DNA from: Enterobacteriaceae bacterium B14
GTDB taxonomy: Bacteria; Pseudomonadota; Gammaproteobacteria; Enterobacterales; Enterobacteriaceae
Length of the DNA: 64,000 bases
Assembly (NCBI GenBank): GCA_000307305.1
Contig: DF158884.1
Coordinates: forward strand, 1-64,000
Direction of reading: 5' to 3'
A model generated the notes under the pieces. The model saw only the letters and a list, made by a program, of their open reading frames with translations, was not told where the DNA came from and ran no database searches. Within the stretch, counting starts at the first letter, position 1; every line of letters starts with the position of its first letter. Shown in pieces: positions 1 to 8,617 of the stretch. A program made the translations under genes and the position numbers.

Positions 1-726
1 GATGATATCGGTTAAGGCGGTTTTCTGTGGGGTGGTGCGTAGATGCTGTTGCAGTCTGGTCACCAGCGCCGCGCGCGGGTATTGGGCTATAAGCTCAGGC
101 GTTTGTGCTTCAAGTTGCTGCAACAAGTTAAGAATAAAAGGCATTTGATCTAATTGGGCCAGCCCCGTTAATACCTTTTGCGGTACCTGCCACCAAGGCG
201 AGGTGCGCACAGGCATGTCATACACCACATCGCACATAAAGTGTTCACCATTAATCCAATAAAACGGAATGCAGGGCACTACGGTGCGCCAATCGATACC
301 CATTAAGCTAAGGTGTGCGCTAAAGAAACGTCCATCCCAGTAGCGAAAGAAGACAGCTTCGCCGTTCGGCATCAGCACCTGTGTCAGGCTTCCAAGATGG
401 GCAACGACAGTCGGCATAGGTATCGGTGTTCGGGCAAGCCAGCCCCAGTCGAGATGCTCAGTCTCAGCTATCCAACGGAGAAAGGGGCTGGAGTCATCAA
501 GCTCCACCAGCATGGGCTGTGCCGGATACCAGCCCTCATAGGGTGTACCGCCCCATAATCCCTGCGGCGTGCGGCTACCATCAAGCCGGTAGTACATTTT
601 CACCGACTCAGCTGCGCTGACATTAGAGAGTACGGCATACAGTGGCATCGATGAGGTACTGCTTACCCAGTCGTTGAGTGAGATAGCTCGGTCTGATACA
701 GCAGAGGTGTTATGGGGTTCTGGCAT
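1..726 (-). CDS. DUF4123 protein, type VI secretion effector adaptor (partial)
   Basis: Open frame of 242 codons that runs off the left edge, read from the minus strand; the C-terminus is missing. The start is the ATG at 726 with an AAGGGA ribosome site just upstream. The N-terminal half matches the DUF4123 layout: an LYAVLSN strand, a YEGWYPAQPMLVEL segment, a W-G-W-L stretch, then HLGSLTQVLMPNGEAVFFRYWD. DUF4123 proteins load cargo effectors onto VgrG spikes. No VgrG lies upstream (727-1147 is non-coding), so this gene is first in its transcript or stands alone; its effector would be expected downstream, outside the window. The family call is from pattern recognition. Confidence 0.75.
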   Translation of the reverse strand, partial: MPEPHNTSAVSDRAISLNDWVSSTSSMPLYAVLSNVSAAESVKMYYRLDGSRTPQGLWGGTPYEGWYPAQPMLVELDDSSPFLRWIAETEHLDWGWLARTPIPMPTVVAHLGSLTQVLMPNGEAVFFRYWDGRFFSAHLSLMGIDWRTVVPCIPFYWINGEHFMCDVVYDMPVRTSPWWQVPQKVLTGLAQLDQMPFILNLLQQLEAQTPELIAQYPRAALVTRLQQHLRTTPQKTALTDII

Positions 727-1147
727 GAATATGTCCCTTCGCGATGCCGGCGGCACCTTTCTACGTCTTATCATCTGCCTAGCGGCAAATGAGGGAGAGG
801 TCGCCAAAGAATAATCAGGGAAGAGGAAAAAATGAAGTAAAAATAAAATGTTAGCTTGATATGCAACTATCTCAGCAGGCGTTTAGGTTAAAATTTTTGC
901 GCAAAAAGTGTTTTGTTTTTTCATATCACCCTCTTTTAATATTTTCTCTTGCTTAGAGAGTGAATCTCGACATATTTCAGATACAGAATTTATATAACCA
1001 CTTTATTTTAAAGAAAAAAATAAAACCCATGAGTAAAGAAAATGAAGATAAGGGAGGATTTGTGAAAACCTTCACGTTTTTAGGTTATTTCTTATGCCGC
1101 CATTGACACAAAGAAGCTTAGTTTTCGGTGAAATGTTGGGCACTCCT
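727..1147. other. Intergenic region, no convincing gene
   Basis: AT-rich spacer of about 420 bp between the DUF4123 gene and alkB. It holds the palindrome at 772-791. It also has a strong AAGGGAGG ribosome-site motif followed by a GTG-initiated 14-codon frame (1062-1106), which I cannot support as a gene without comparative data. Confidence 0.5.
772..791. repeat. Short palindromic hairpin CATCTGCC-TAGC-GGCAAATG
   Basis: A near-perfect 8-bp stem with a 4-nt loop, 46 bp upstream of the DUF4123 start. A close match (CATTTGCC-CTGC-GGCAAATG) occurs at 25595-25614, so it may belong to a small dispersed palindrome family. Function unknown. Confidence 0.45.
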
Positions 1148-1816
1148 TTACCGCGCACGGCGAAAGGTCAGATTAAAACGATTAGCACCAAAGATAGGGT
1201 GACTCCCCTCTTTTAGCGGCAAAATGCCATGATATTTAAGACGAGAAACACCACCCCAAACAAAAACATCGCCATGCATTAAAGCGATTCGTTGTGTTTT
1301 ATCGCTACGTTCATCCCCGCCAAACTGAAAGATAGCAGGCAGACCTAAAGAGATAGAGACTATCGGTTGGCCCAAATTGCGCTCGTCTTTATCCTGATGC
1401 AGCGACATCTTGGTGCCGGGTCGGTAGCGATTAATCAGGCAGGAGTCCGGTAAAAAATCGGGGTATCCCGCCTCATTCGCAGCAGATTGCGCCAACTGCA
1501 TAAATAACGCAGGCATCTCCGGCCATGCTTTTCCCGTTAGTGGGTCGCGGGATGAATAGCGGTAACCCGCACCATCCGTAATCCAACCCGCTTGCCCACA
1601 ACTACTCGTGGAAACCGACATACGAAAACCACCCGGTGTGACCATATGGCGTAGCGGCGACACGTGAATCACCGACTTTATCGCAGCCGCCAGTTCTCTC
1701 TCTTTTGCTAGAGCATAATGATGAAGATGTACTACCCCCTCAGTAACGGTTTCGTTCCACGGAGCCATACAGTCAGCACGGCCAAACAAATCCGGTGTAT
1801 AAGGAGCTTCTCCCAT
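1148..1816 (-). CDS. alkB: Alpha-ketoglutarate-dependent DNA repair dioxygenase AlkB
   Basis: AlkB removes 1-methyladenine and 3-methylcytosine from DNA/RNA by Fe(II)/2-oxoglutarate oxidative demethylation. From the ATG at 1816 (preceded by AAAGGAG with 7-nt spacing) the protein is 222 aa, close to the 216 aa of E. coli AlkB. An upstream TTG at 1843 is open but lacks a ribosome site. The iron ligands are visible: H140 and D142 in SLHQDKDE, and H196 in KYHG. The 2-oxoglutarate arginines are R213 and R219 in RFNLTFR. The MVTPGGF and CLINRY motifs also match E. coli AlkB closely. It is divergent from an AlkA-like glycosylase, forming an alkylation-repair pair with a 101-bp shared upstream region in which I see no clear Ada box. 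Confidence 0.96.
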   Translation of the reverse strand: MGEAPYTPDLFGRADCMAPWNETVTEGVVHLHHYALAKERELAAAIKSVIHVSPLRHMVTPGGFRMSVSTSSCGQAGWITDGAGYRYSSRDPLTGKAWPEMPALFMQLAQSAANEAGYPDFLPDSCLINRYRPGTKMSLHQDKDERNLGQPIVSISLGLPAIFQFGGDERSDKTQRIALMHGDVFVWGGVSRLKYHGILPLKEGSHPIFGANRFNLTFRRAR

Positions 1817-1917
1817 ATTTAATCTCCTTTCCTGAGTAAACAACCCTTTCTATCAATGCCAAATCATCTAAACTAAACGGCACTCTTTCCGTTACCCTCT
1901 CACCGCTGGCGATTGTC

Positions 1918-2577
1918 ATGACACAGATAGACCTCTACCAACAGGCTACCCAGCATCTGGCTGGATTAGATAAAGATCTAGCTCAACTCATTAGCCGAGT
2001 CGGTGTCTGTAAACACCAAACAAGACCTGCCAGAGAACCCTATGAAGCACTGATACGCGCCGTGGCCTATCAGCAAATTAGTGTGAGAGTGGGTGACTCG
2101 ATGATTAATAAATTATTAGCTCTCTCTCCCACCAATGAGTTTCTCGCCCCAACCGCCATAGCGCAGTTGAGCTATGATCAACTCAGAGCCTGTGGGTTTT
2201 CTAGCCGCAAGATAGAAACTATACAGCAGATTGCCAAAGGCGCATTATCCGGTTTAGTCCCCTCTCTAGCACAGGCGTTAGAGATGAAAGATGAAGAGCT
2301 TATTCAGTGTCTTACCTCAATTAAAGGCATCGGTCTATGGAGCGTTGAGATGTTCCTTATCTATTCGTTAGAACGCGCTGATATTATGCCCATTGATGAT
2401 TTTGGTATTAAAGAGGGGTATCGGTTTTTAAAATCCCTAAATGAGATGCCCACTCGAAAAGAGTTAGCTGGATTTAGCGCACTTTGCAGCCCTTATCGCA
2501 CGGTTGCCTCTTGGTATCTTTGGCGCGCCGTTGAATTGCCTGATTATAAAAAACTCGCACGGAAAACATCCGTTTAG
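1918..2577 (+). CDS. DNA-3-methyladenine glycosylase, AlkA-like HhH-GPD family
   Basis: 219-aa helix-hairpin-helix glycosylase that would excise alkylated bases (3-methyladenine and similar). The HhH motif runs about residues 132-147 (SIKGIGLWSVEMFL). It is followed by the conserved PIDDFGI segment, whose second Asp (D161) aligns with the catalytic Asp of AlkA. It is shorter than E. coli AlkA (282 aa) because it lacks the N-terminal domain, like compact Mag/AlkA-type enzymes. It is divergent from alkB. No strong Shine-Dalgarno sequence precedes the ATG; I keep this start because the MTQIDLYQQA N-terminus leads directly into the fold. Confidence 0.88.
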   Translation: MTQIDLYQQATQHLAGLDKDLAQLISRVGVCKHQTRPAREPYEALIRAVAYQQISVRVGDSMINKLLALSPTNEFLAPTAIAQLSYDQLRACGFSSRKIETIQQIAKGALSGLVPSLAQALEMKDEELIQCLTSIKGIGLWSVEMFLIYSLERADIMPIDDFGIKEGYRFLKSLNEMPTRKELAGFSALCSPYRTVASWYLWRAVELPDYKKLARKTSV

Positions 2578-2679
2578 GGTAAACCAGATAACAGCCTGCG
2601 TTTTACACTCGCAACAGCATTGAATCATTAATGTCACTTATATCAATATGTTATACAAAAATAGGTTTCAAGGAATAAC

Positions 2680-3624
2680 ATGCAAGCAATAGCATATGGA
2701 TTAGCAGCCTCATTTTTCTTTGCCTTTACCTTTATTCTCAACCGGTCAATGGATCTCTCTGGGGGAAGCTGGATTTGGAGCGCCTCTCTGCGCTTTATTT
2801 TCATGCTGCCGATGCTGTTTGTTCTCGTCGCACTAAGGGGCAAACTGCATCACTCTCTTGCACACCTTAAACAGAACTTCATGGCCTATCTGCTCTGGAG
2901 TACGGTGGGTTTTGGTCTGTTTTACGCCCCCATCACGTTATCCAGTAGCTTTGGTGAGGGTTGGCTGGTCGCTGGCTCTTGGCAGATGACGATTATCGCA
3001 GGCACCCTGCTTGTTCCCCTGTTCCGGCAAGAGATGGCAACGCCTGAAGGTGTTGTTATGGTGAGGCCAAAGATCCCCTTTAAATCACTCGGCTGGTCGC
3101 TGCTTATTTTAGTCGGCGTACTCTGTATGCAGATAGAGCAAGCTTCTCAGTTGAGTATTGCTCAAGCTCTTGCCTGTTTATTGCCTGTGTTGTTGGCTGC
3201 CTTTATGTACCCGTTAGGCAATAGAAAGATGATGGCTATTTGCCATAACGATGTCGACACGTTCGAACGCGTGCTGAATATGACCATCGGCAGTATGCCG
3301 TTCTGGTTGCTGCTCTCGCTATATGGGTTGGCGACAGATGGCCCGCCGAGTATGGGGCAGATAGAGCAATCCTTTTTAGTGGCGCTGTTTTCCGGCGTTA
3401 TCGCAACGCTGCTGTTTTTTGCCGCCACCAATCTGGTCAAAAACGATTTTAAAAAGCTGGCAGCGGTTGAAGCGACACAGTCTGGCGAAGTGCTGTTTGC
3501 GTTGCTCGGGGAGATCGTCTTACTCCATGCACCGATTCCCGCCTCTCTTTCGCTGTTGGGGATCGCACTTGTTATTCTAGGCATGATATTGCACTGCGCA
3601 GCGCCGCTACTGCGCAGGCGGTAG
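2680..3624 (+). CDS. Multidrug/metabolite (EamA/EmrE-like) efflux transporter
   Basis: 314-aa polytopic inner-membrane protein of the drug/metabolite transporter superfamily with roughly ten hydrophobic segments in two halves. It most resembles the putative multidrug-resistance efflux family (PF13536), with an N-terminal segment reading AASFFFAFTFILNRSM. The substrate is unknown. The start has AAGGAAT 7 nt upstream. The gene is convergent with the LysR gene, with only 9 bp between the two stops, so the two are not co-transcribed. Confidence 0.8.
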   Translation: MQAIAYGLAASFFFAFTFILNRSMDLSGGSWIWSASLRFIFMLPMLFVLVALRGKLHHSLAHLKQNFMAYLLWSTVGFGLFYAPITLSSSFGEGWLVAGSWQMTIIAGTLLVPLFRQEMATPEGVVMVRPKIPFKSLGWSLLILVGVLCMQIEQASQLSIAQALACLLPVLLAAFMYPLGNRKMMAICHNDVDTFERVLNMTIGSMPFWLLLSLYGLATDGPPSMGQIEQSFLVALFSGVIATLLFFAATNLVKNDFKKLAAVEATQSGEVLFALLGEIVLLHAPIPASLSLLGIALVILGMILHCAAPLLRRR

Positions 3625-3633
3625 CACTTATCG

Positions 3634-4599
3634 TTATCCGATAAGCTCATCGCTATGATTGGTGGGTGTGATGACCGGAGTCATAGAGGGTGGTGTCATA
3701 AAATCAAGCTCACAAAAATTTTCAGCCAGAAAATCAATAAAGCTTCTGACGGAAGGCAGTAAACCTCTGCGGGAAGGGAACAGGGCATGCACAATGCCCT
3801 CACGAGGCCGCCAATCGGGTATCACGGGAATAAGCGTTCCCGCTTTTAAGTCATCGTTCACCACCAGCAATGGCAGTTGCACAACGCCAACCCCCGCCAG
3901 TGCCGCCTGACGTAGCGTCGCCATATCATCGGTCACTAAACAGGGTGTATGGATAATTTGCGCCGATCCACCGTCCGGCCCCTCTAGGCACCAAGTGTGC
4001 GTGCTACTCTCATTTTCCCAAGAGAGCGTGGGAAGGTCACTGAGGTCAGTAGGCAAGAGTTTGCCACCGTAGCGTTGAACAAGGTCAGGGCTGGCAATGA
4101 GCTGCTGCGGACTTTTAGAAAGGACTTTCATGACCAGATCACTGTCTTCCAGCGGTGGAAAACGAACCCGTAAACTAATATCAAATCCCTCTTTCACTAC
4201 ATCCACCAAACGATCGGTGCTTTCTAGATACAGCGTAACCTTTGGGTAGCGTTGCATATACAGCGGCAATAGCTTAGAGATCTGAAAATTCAGCAGCGCC
4301 GTCGGGCAACTGATCCGAATCATTCCTTGTGGTTCTGCCCGTCTGGCATCAATCGCCTCTTGCGCTGCCTCTGCCTGCACCAGCATGGCAGAACAGTGGC
4401 GATAATAAATTTGGCCGATATCGGTAACAGTAAAGCGCCGCGTGGAACGATTAATGAGCCGAACGCCAATGCGCTCCTCTAGCAGCGCTATCCTGCGGCT
4501 TAACCTAGATTTAGGAACATTGATAGCCCGCCCAGCAGGGGCGAAACCACCATGTTCGACCACCTGAACATAGAAGTAGAGATCGTTAAGGTCATACAT
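3634..4599 (-). CDS. LysR-family transcriptional regulator next to pirin
   Basis: 321 aa. An N-terminal winged-helix domain occupies residues 1-60, with the helix-turn-helix in GGFAPAGRAINVPKSRLSRRIA. A LysR substrate-binding domain follows from about residue 90. The sequence is of the CrgA/DmlR-like subgroup. It is divergently transcribed from the pirin gene with a 182-bp intergenic region that contains a 7-bp inverted repeat. By the usual LysR arrangement it probably controls pirin and itself; the inducer is unknown. Confidence 0.9.
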   Translation of the reverse strand: MYDLNDLYFYVQVVEHGGFAPAGRAINVPKSRLSRRIALLEERIGVRLINRSTRRFTVTDIGQIYYRHCSAMLVQAEAAQEAIDARRAEPQGMIRISCPTALLNFQISKLLPLYMQRYPKVTLYLESTDRLVDVVKEGFDISLRVRFPPLEDSDLVMKVLSKSPQQLIASPDLVQRYGGKLLPTDLSDLPTLSWENESSTHTWCLEGPDGGSAQIIHTPCLVTDDMATLRQAALAGVGVVQLPLLVVNDDLKAGTLIPVIPDWRPREGIVHALFPSRRGLLPSVRSFIDFLAENFCELDFMTPPSMTPVITPTNHSDELIG

Positions 4600-4642
4600 T
4601 GTCGTTACTCTGCCTATGATTTTACATTTAGCCGAATTTTAA

Positions 4643-4672
4643 GTTCCTAGCCCACTGTCCCACAATAGGAAC
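4643..4672. promoter_or_regulatory. Inverted repeat GTTCCTA-N16-TAGGAAC, candidate LysR operator
   Basis: Perfect 7-bp arms lie between the divergent LysR and pirin starts. The position fits a LysR-type recognition site, but the binding protein is inferred from context only. A further GTTCC lies nearer the pirin promoter. Confidence 0.45.
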
Positions 4673-4781
4673 GATGAGTTCAAATTATCGCTCTTTCACC
4701 ATTATTGTTCCATATATAAACTGAAATTCAGACAGCAACACAGATCACGCTGTAAAACAGTACAGCGAAGAGGAATGAGAC

Positions 4782-5651
4782 ATGAGAACAATAACAGGCG
4801 TTTATAGTGCACCTAAAATGCACTGGGTGGGTGATGGTTTCCCCGTTCGTTCGCTCTTTTCTTATCAAAGCCTAGGGGCAAAAAATATCAGCCCATTCCT
4901 GCTATTCGATTACGCAGGCCCTGCTGAATTTAAGCCGACGACGGCGCGACGAGGCGTTGGGCAGCATCCACATAAAGGGTTTGAAACCGTCACGATCGTT
5001 TACAACGGTGAAGCTGAACATAGGGATTCCAGCGGCGCAGGCGGTATTATTGGCCCCGGCGATGTACAGTGGATGACAGCAGCATCGGGTATCGTGCACG
5101 AGGAGTTCCACTCTCAGAATTTCGCCCAGAAAGGCGGGAAATTTGAGATGGTTCAACTGTGGGTGAATCTGCCTGCGAAAGATAAACGGGCACCTGCTGG
5201 CTATCAATCAATCATGAATGCCGATATAAAGAAGGTCGCGCTGCCGGATGATGCAGGCATATTGCGGGTTATCGCTGGTGATTATGCCAATGTGAAAGGT
5301 GCGGCAAAGACGTTTACGCCGATCAATATCTGGGATATCACGCTCAAATCAGGTAACAGCCTGCCGTTACAATTACCTGAAGGCCATACCCTTATGTTGG
5401 CCGTTTTGAAAGGCACATTATTGATTAACGGTGTTCAAACTGCCCGTGAAGCAGAGTTGATCTGTTTTAGCCGTGAAGGGGGAGAAATTCACCTCGAGTC
5501 AAACGATGATGTGCACGTTCTACTTCTCAGCGGTGAACCTATTGATGAAACTGTTGTAGGCCATGGCCCTTTCGTTATGAATAGTTCTGCTGAAATTTAT
5601 GAAGCATTTAATGAGTTCAACGAAGGGAAAATGGGCGCACTGGATCACTAA
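4782..5651 (+). CDS. Pirin family protein
   Basis: 289-aa bicupin of the pirin family, members of which can act as metal-dependent quercetinases or redox-sensing regulators. The N-terminal cupin carries the metal ligands: His residues in GQHPHKGFETV, and the later His/Glu in HRDSSGAGG and GIVHEEFHS. The C-terminal pirin_C domain spans roughly 170-280. A ribosome site (AGAGGAATGAG) precedes the ATG. Divergent from a LysR gene, as is common for pirins. The physiological substrate is not predictable. Confidence 0.93.
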   Translation: MRTITGVYSAPKMHWVGDGFPVRSLFSYQSLGAKNISPFLLFDYAGPAEFKPTTARRGVGQHPHKGFETVTIVYNGEAEHRDSSGAGGIIGPGDVQWMTAASGIVHEEFHSQNFAQKGGKFEMVQLWVNLPAKDKRAPAGYQSIMNADIKKVALPDDAGILRVIAGDYANVKGAAKTFTPINIWDITLKSGNSLPLQLPEGHTLMLAVLKGTLLINGVQTAREAELICFSREGGEIHLESNDDVHVLLLSGEPIDETVVGHGPFVMNSSAEIYEAFNEFNEGKMGALDH

Positions 5652-5684
5652 CTCAGTGTTTTTATCATACTTGTAGTAACTTAT

Positions 5685-5728
5685 GGGGGTGGCTTTCTTA
5701 CGATATTACGCTTTCGAGAAAGCCCCCT
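5685..5728. terminator. Stem-loop after pirin (no clear U-tract)
   Basis: GGCTTTCT pairs with AGAAAGCC, extended by a G-run/C-run pair, 34 bp after the pirin stop. No obvious T-run follows, so it may be a weak terminator or an mRNA-stabilising hairpin. Confidence 0.4.
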
Positions 5729-5915
5729 GCATATGAAATAAAATACCAATGAATAGCCAAATTAAAGAGTAAGGCACTGAGTCATTCACTAATTTTTTTT
5801 ACATAAATCAGGTAAAATCTATCTACACAAATGATGTTTCGTCTCTAATTAATGCATTGATGTCACGAATGTGCTTACGTTAGGGAATGACTTTTTAGCC
5901 AGAAATGAGCCGAAC

Positions 5916-6614
5916 ATGTCTACATTGATAAAACAGTCATCAGCTAATGGTTTTCAGATATATGAAAAAAATGATGGTAATGACTACCTGGCAATACTGC
6001 AGGACTTTATTGAAGGTAAGATTCAATACAAAACGCTCACCAGCGGCAATGAGCAGCGCGATGTATTTCTGATCGAGGCCAATCATCGTAAATATGTTCT
6101 GAAATGGGATCGTGAAATGGATCCCCGTCTAGAAAAGCGTATCTGGCAAATCATCTCTGGCCCTTACTATTCAAATCTTATCCGTCGGGTCGCTGAAGCA
6201 ACACACGCTGGCTGTAATGTGACTGGTGATATCTATCTAGTCGCAGAAAAAGCCGTGCACCGCCAAAGTGAAGAGGCCTATATTCTGATTGAATACGTTG
6301 AAGGCAAACCGCTGGCTGACCATTCCAATATTGATGAGTACAAAACCGAAATCTTCTCCTGTATCCACACGCTGCATCAATATGGATTAGCTTCTAATGA
6401 TGCCCATGCTGGTAACTTTATTATTGCCGATACTGGCCTAAAAGTTATCGACCTGTCAGACCGTGGAGCGCTAAGTATCTGCCAAGCCAATGACGCACTG
6501 GCGCTTAAGCGATTTTATGGTATCGACCTGGAGCTAAAGGGGTTTGTTGCACACCTCATTGCGACGAAAGAGAAATTAAAGCGCTTCTCTCGTAAACTTC
6601 GTGGCAAGGCTTAA
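5916..6614 (+). CDS. LPS core heptose(II) kinase WaaY/RfaY-like
   Basis: Kinase-like protein related to WaaY, which phosphorylates heptose II of the lipopolysaccharide inner core. Visible kinase features are KYVLKWDRE (ATP-binding lysine strand), ILIEYVEGKPL, a catalytic-loop equivalent GLASNDAHAGNFII, and the metal-binding IDLSD. The ATG at 5916 gives 232 aa, the usual WaaY length. A GTG at 5871 would add 15 residues without a better ribosome site. It lies outside any waa cluster, between pirin and a prepilin peptidase, so its role in core phosphorylation is inferred from family only. Confidence 0.82.
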   Translation: MSTLIKQSSANGFQIYEKNDGNDYLAILQDFIEGKIQYKTLTSGNEQRDVFLIEANHRKYVLKWDREMDPRLEKRIWQIISGPYYSNLIRRVAEATHAGCNVTGDIYLVAEKAVHRQSEEAYILIEYVEGKPLADHSNIDEYKTEIFSCIHTLHQYGLASNDAHAGNFIIADTGLKVIDLSDRGALSICQANDALALKRFYGIDLELKGFVAHLIATKEKLKRFSRKLRGKA

Positions 6615-6631
6615 GTCATCACGCATAGCGT

Positions 6632-7477
6632 CTAGTTTAATCCCACACCATATCGATATACCGTGATCCCCCAACAGGCCATCGCCAAACTAGGCCCAAA
6701 TGGAAAAGGCAGGGATGGTAATCGTATCGATTTTTCCCGTGTTACCTCATCTGACATAACGCTGCGATGAATAAACATAGTCATCAATCCGAAAGCCGAT
6801 GCCACCAACAGTAACCAAGGCAATACCTGCCACCCTAACCAAGCACCCATTGCTGCTAATAACTTAGCATCGCCTAAACCTAACCCCTCACGATGAGTCA
6901 AGAGAATAGACCCCCACCTCAAGAACCAAAATATGAGATACCCCGCCACCGCCCCCAATACAGCCTGTTCTAGTGGGACATAGACCGCATAGACGTTAAA
7001 CAGAAGCCCTAACCAGAGAAGAGGCAGGGTCAAGCAATCTGGCAGCAACAGGGTGTCGATATCTATCATAGCCAGTGCAATTAAACATCCACTTAAGATA
7101 AGAACACCAGCGAGCATGGCGGTAGCGGGAAAGAGAAGCGCAGATACAACAGAAACCAGAGAGGTGCCTAACTCCACCAGAGGGTAGCGTCGGCTAATTG
7201 GCCGCCGACAATAGCGGCACTTTCCTCGCAACAGTAGCCAACTTAACAGCGGCACATTGTCTTTCCACTGCAATGCGCCATCGCAGTTCGGGCAAGCAGA
7301 GCGAGGACTGATAAGTGTATAACGAGTACTTTTATCGATAAATTGATGCTGCTCTTCTCGCCGCAGCATCAGCGGCAGTCGGTAAATCACAACATTGAGA
7401 AAGCTCCCCACACATAACCCTAATATGCCGCAGACCAATGCGGGGTAAATAATCATGAGTACAACCACACCATCCAT
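6632..7477 (-). CDS. Prepilin peptidase / N-methyltransferase (type IV leader peptidase)
   Basis: Bifunctional inner-membrane aspartyl protease that cleaves and N-methylates type IV prepilins or type II secretion pseudopilins. From the ATG at 7477 (GGAG 7 nt upstream) the protein is 281 aa; an upstream ATG at 7522 is possible. It has the cytoplasmic zinc-type CPNC and CRYC pairs (residues 62-65 and 87-90), the active-site Asp in AMIDID (D139) and the GLGD motif (200-203). About eight membrane segments are seen. No gsp or pil genes adjoin, so it is an orphan copy like E. coli PppA or GspO. Confidence 0.92.
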   Translation of the reverse strand: MDGVVVLMIIYPALVCGILGLCVGSFLNVVIYRLPLMLRREEQHQFIDKSTRYTLISPRSACPNCDGALQWKDNVPLLSWLLLRGKCRYCRRPISRRYPLVELGTSLVSVVSALLFPATAMLAGVLILSGCLIALAMIDIDTLLLPDCLTLPLLWLGLLFNVYAVYVPLEQAVLGAVAGYLIFWFLRWGSILLTHREGLGLGDAKLLAAMGAWLGWQVLPWLLLVASAFGLMTMFIHRSVMSDEVTREKSIRLPSLPFPFGPSLAMACWGITVYRYGVGLN

Positions 7478-7635
7478 CGCCTTACTCCACATACGTTTTT
7501 CTTTGGGGTTGTATGTCATCACAGGCAGTGGAGCGTGATAAGAGTGGGTTGGGCTTGACGCGTTATTTTTGCAAAGGGGATCTGAAAATATCTTTCTGCT
7601 GTTTCATCACACGACAAGTGATGTGGAAGAGCCTC

Positions 7636-7670
7636 GAAAAAACAGGCGGCAAATGCTCTCACATTTGCCG
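7636..7670 (-). terminator. Rho-independent terminator of the class D beta-lactamase gene
   Basis: A 9-bp perfect stem (CGGCAAATG / CATTTGCCG, 6-nt loop) sits 15 bp after the beta-lactamase stop. On the minus strand it is followed at once by a T-rich tract (A-run at 7637-7642 on the plus strand). Confidence 0.8.
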
Positions 7671-7684
7671 ATAAACCTTTTTGG

Positions 7685-8485
7685 CTAGAACGTTTTCAGT
7701 ATGGCGGTAAGACGCGCCATCAATACCGTTTTCGCCCGCAGGCCCGCTGGTGTGCCCTCTTTTTGCTCATCCTCAACCGTTTGAGCAAAGGCCAGAGTTT
7801 GATTGCCACGACGTGCCCAGCCAATAAACCAGCCGAACTGACGGTCACTATCCAGAGAACCATCCTCTTTCGTTAAGTATCCGGTGCCTGTTTTGCCGTT
7901 GATCGTCCAGCCAGAAACCATACCGACTTCACTGATCTTGCTAGTCATCTCATAGGCATTTTTAGAGATGAAGAGCTGTCTGCGAATCACCTTACGAAGG
8001 AAATCAACCTGCTCAAGAGGGGAGATCTTTAAGGAGGAGCTCAGCCAAGCCTGTGTCAGTCCATTATTCTTGCCTGGATCGCCGGAGAGATCCTTATTGC
8101 CATAGGAGAACGTAGTGATATAGCGTTTAAGCCGTGCCTCGCCAAGCCATTCGGTTAACTGCTGTGAATACCAAATAGCAGAGTATTGCAGCCATGTTGT
8201 AGGTGAAATTGACTGTTTCCATTCAGGGAGCGTATCGATATATCCCTCATGGAAAGGTAATAACGGTAGGTTCTTGTCCGTCAAAAAACCTGCGTCATAA
8301 CCCATTAAGCTTAAAGGAATTTTAAACGTTGAAGCAGGGCTGAGGCGGCGTGCACAATCGCCTTCCTGCTCCAGCGTTTGCCCTGTGCCAATATCTTTCA
8401 CAAGAGTACATACCGGTGCCGCATTCGCCACACCCAATAGCAGAAGCAATACAGTCAATGCACCAGTAGCTCGGCTAAATATCAT
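7685..8485 (-). CDS. Class D (OXA-type) beta-lactamase
   Basis: 266-aa serine beta-lactamase with a signal peptide ending near residue 22 (GVANA/AP), so periplasmic. All class D motifs are present. STFK at 52-55 carries the active serine and the lysine that is carboxylated in this family. SAI at 102-104 corresponds to the SxV motif. YGN is at 128-130 and KTG at 198-200. The WYSQQL context resembles the OXA-1/LCR-1 side of the family rather than OXA-48. A good ribosome site (AAGGACG) precedes the ATG. The gene has its own terminator and no adjacent integron, transposase or regulator, so it looks like a resident chromosomal gene. The resistance spectrum cannot be read from sequence. Confidence 0.93.
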   Translation of the reverse strand: MIFSRATGALTVLLLLLGVANAAPVCTLVKDIGTGQTLEQEGDCARRLSPASTFKIPLSLMGYDAGFLTDKNLPLLPFHEGYIDTLPEWKQSISPTTWLQYSAIWYSQQLTEWLGEARLKRYITTFSYGNKDLSGDPGKNNGLTQAWLSSSLKISPLEQVDFLRKVIRRQLFISKNAYEMTSKISEVGMVSGWTINGKTGTGYLTKEDGSLDSDRQFGWFIGWARRGNQTLAFAQTVEDEQKEGTPAGLRAKTVLMARLTAILKTF

Positions 8486-8617
8486 GAATCGTCCTTATAG
8501 ATAAAGGCATTATCTCTCATCGCTTAGCAGCACAGAGGAGATAAAAGAGAGCGCTTAGAATAGCAGCAATTGTACATCAGAGAAGCAGGCGTAAATAGAT
8601 GTTCTGCCATCCTATGC

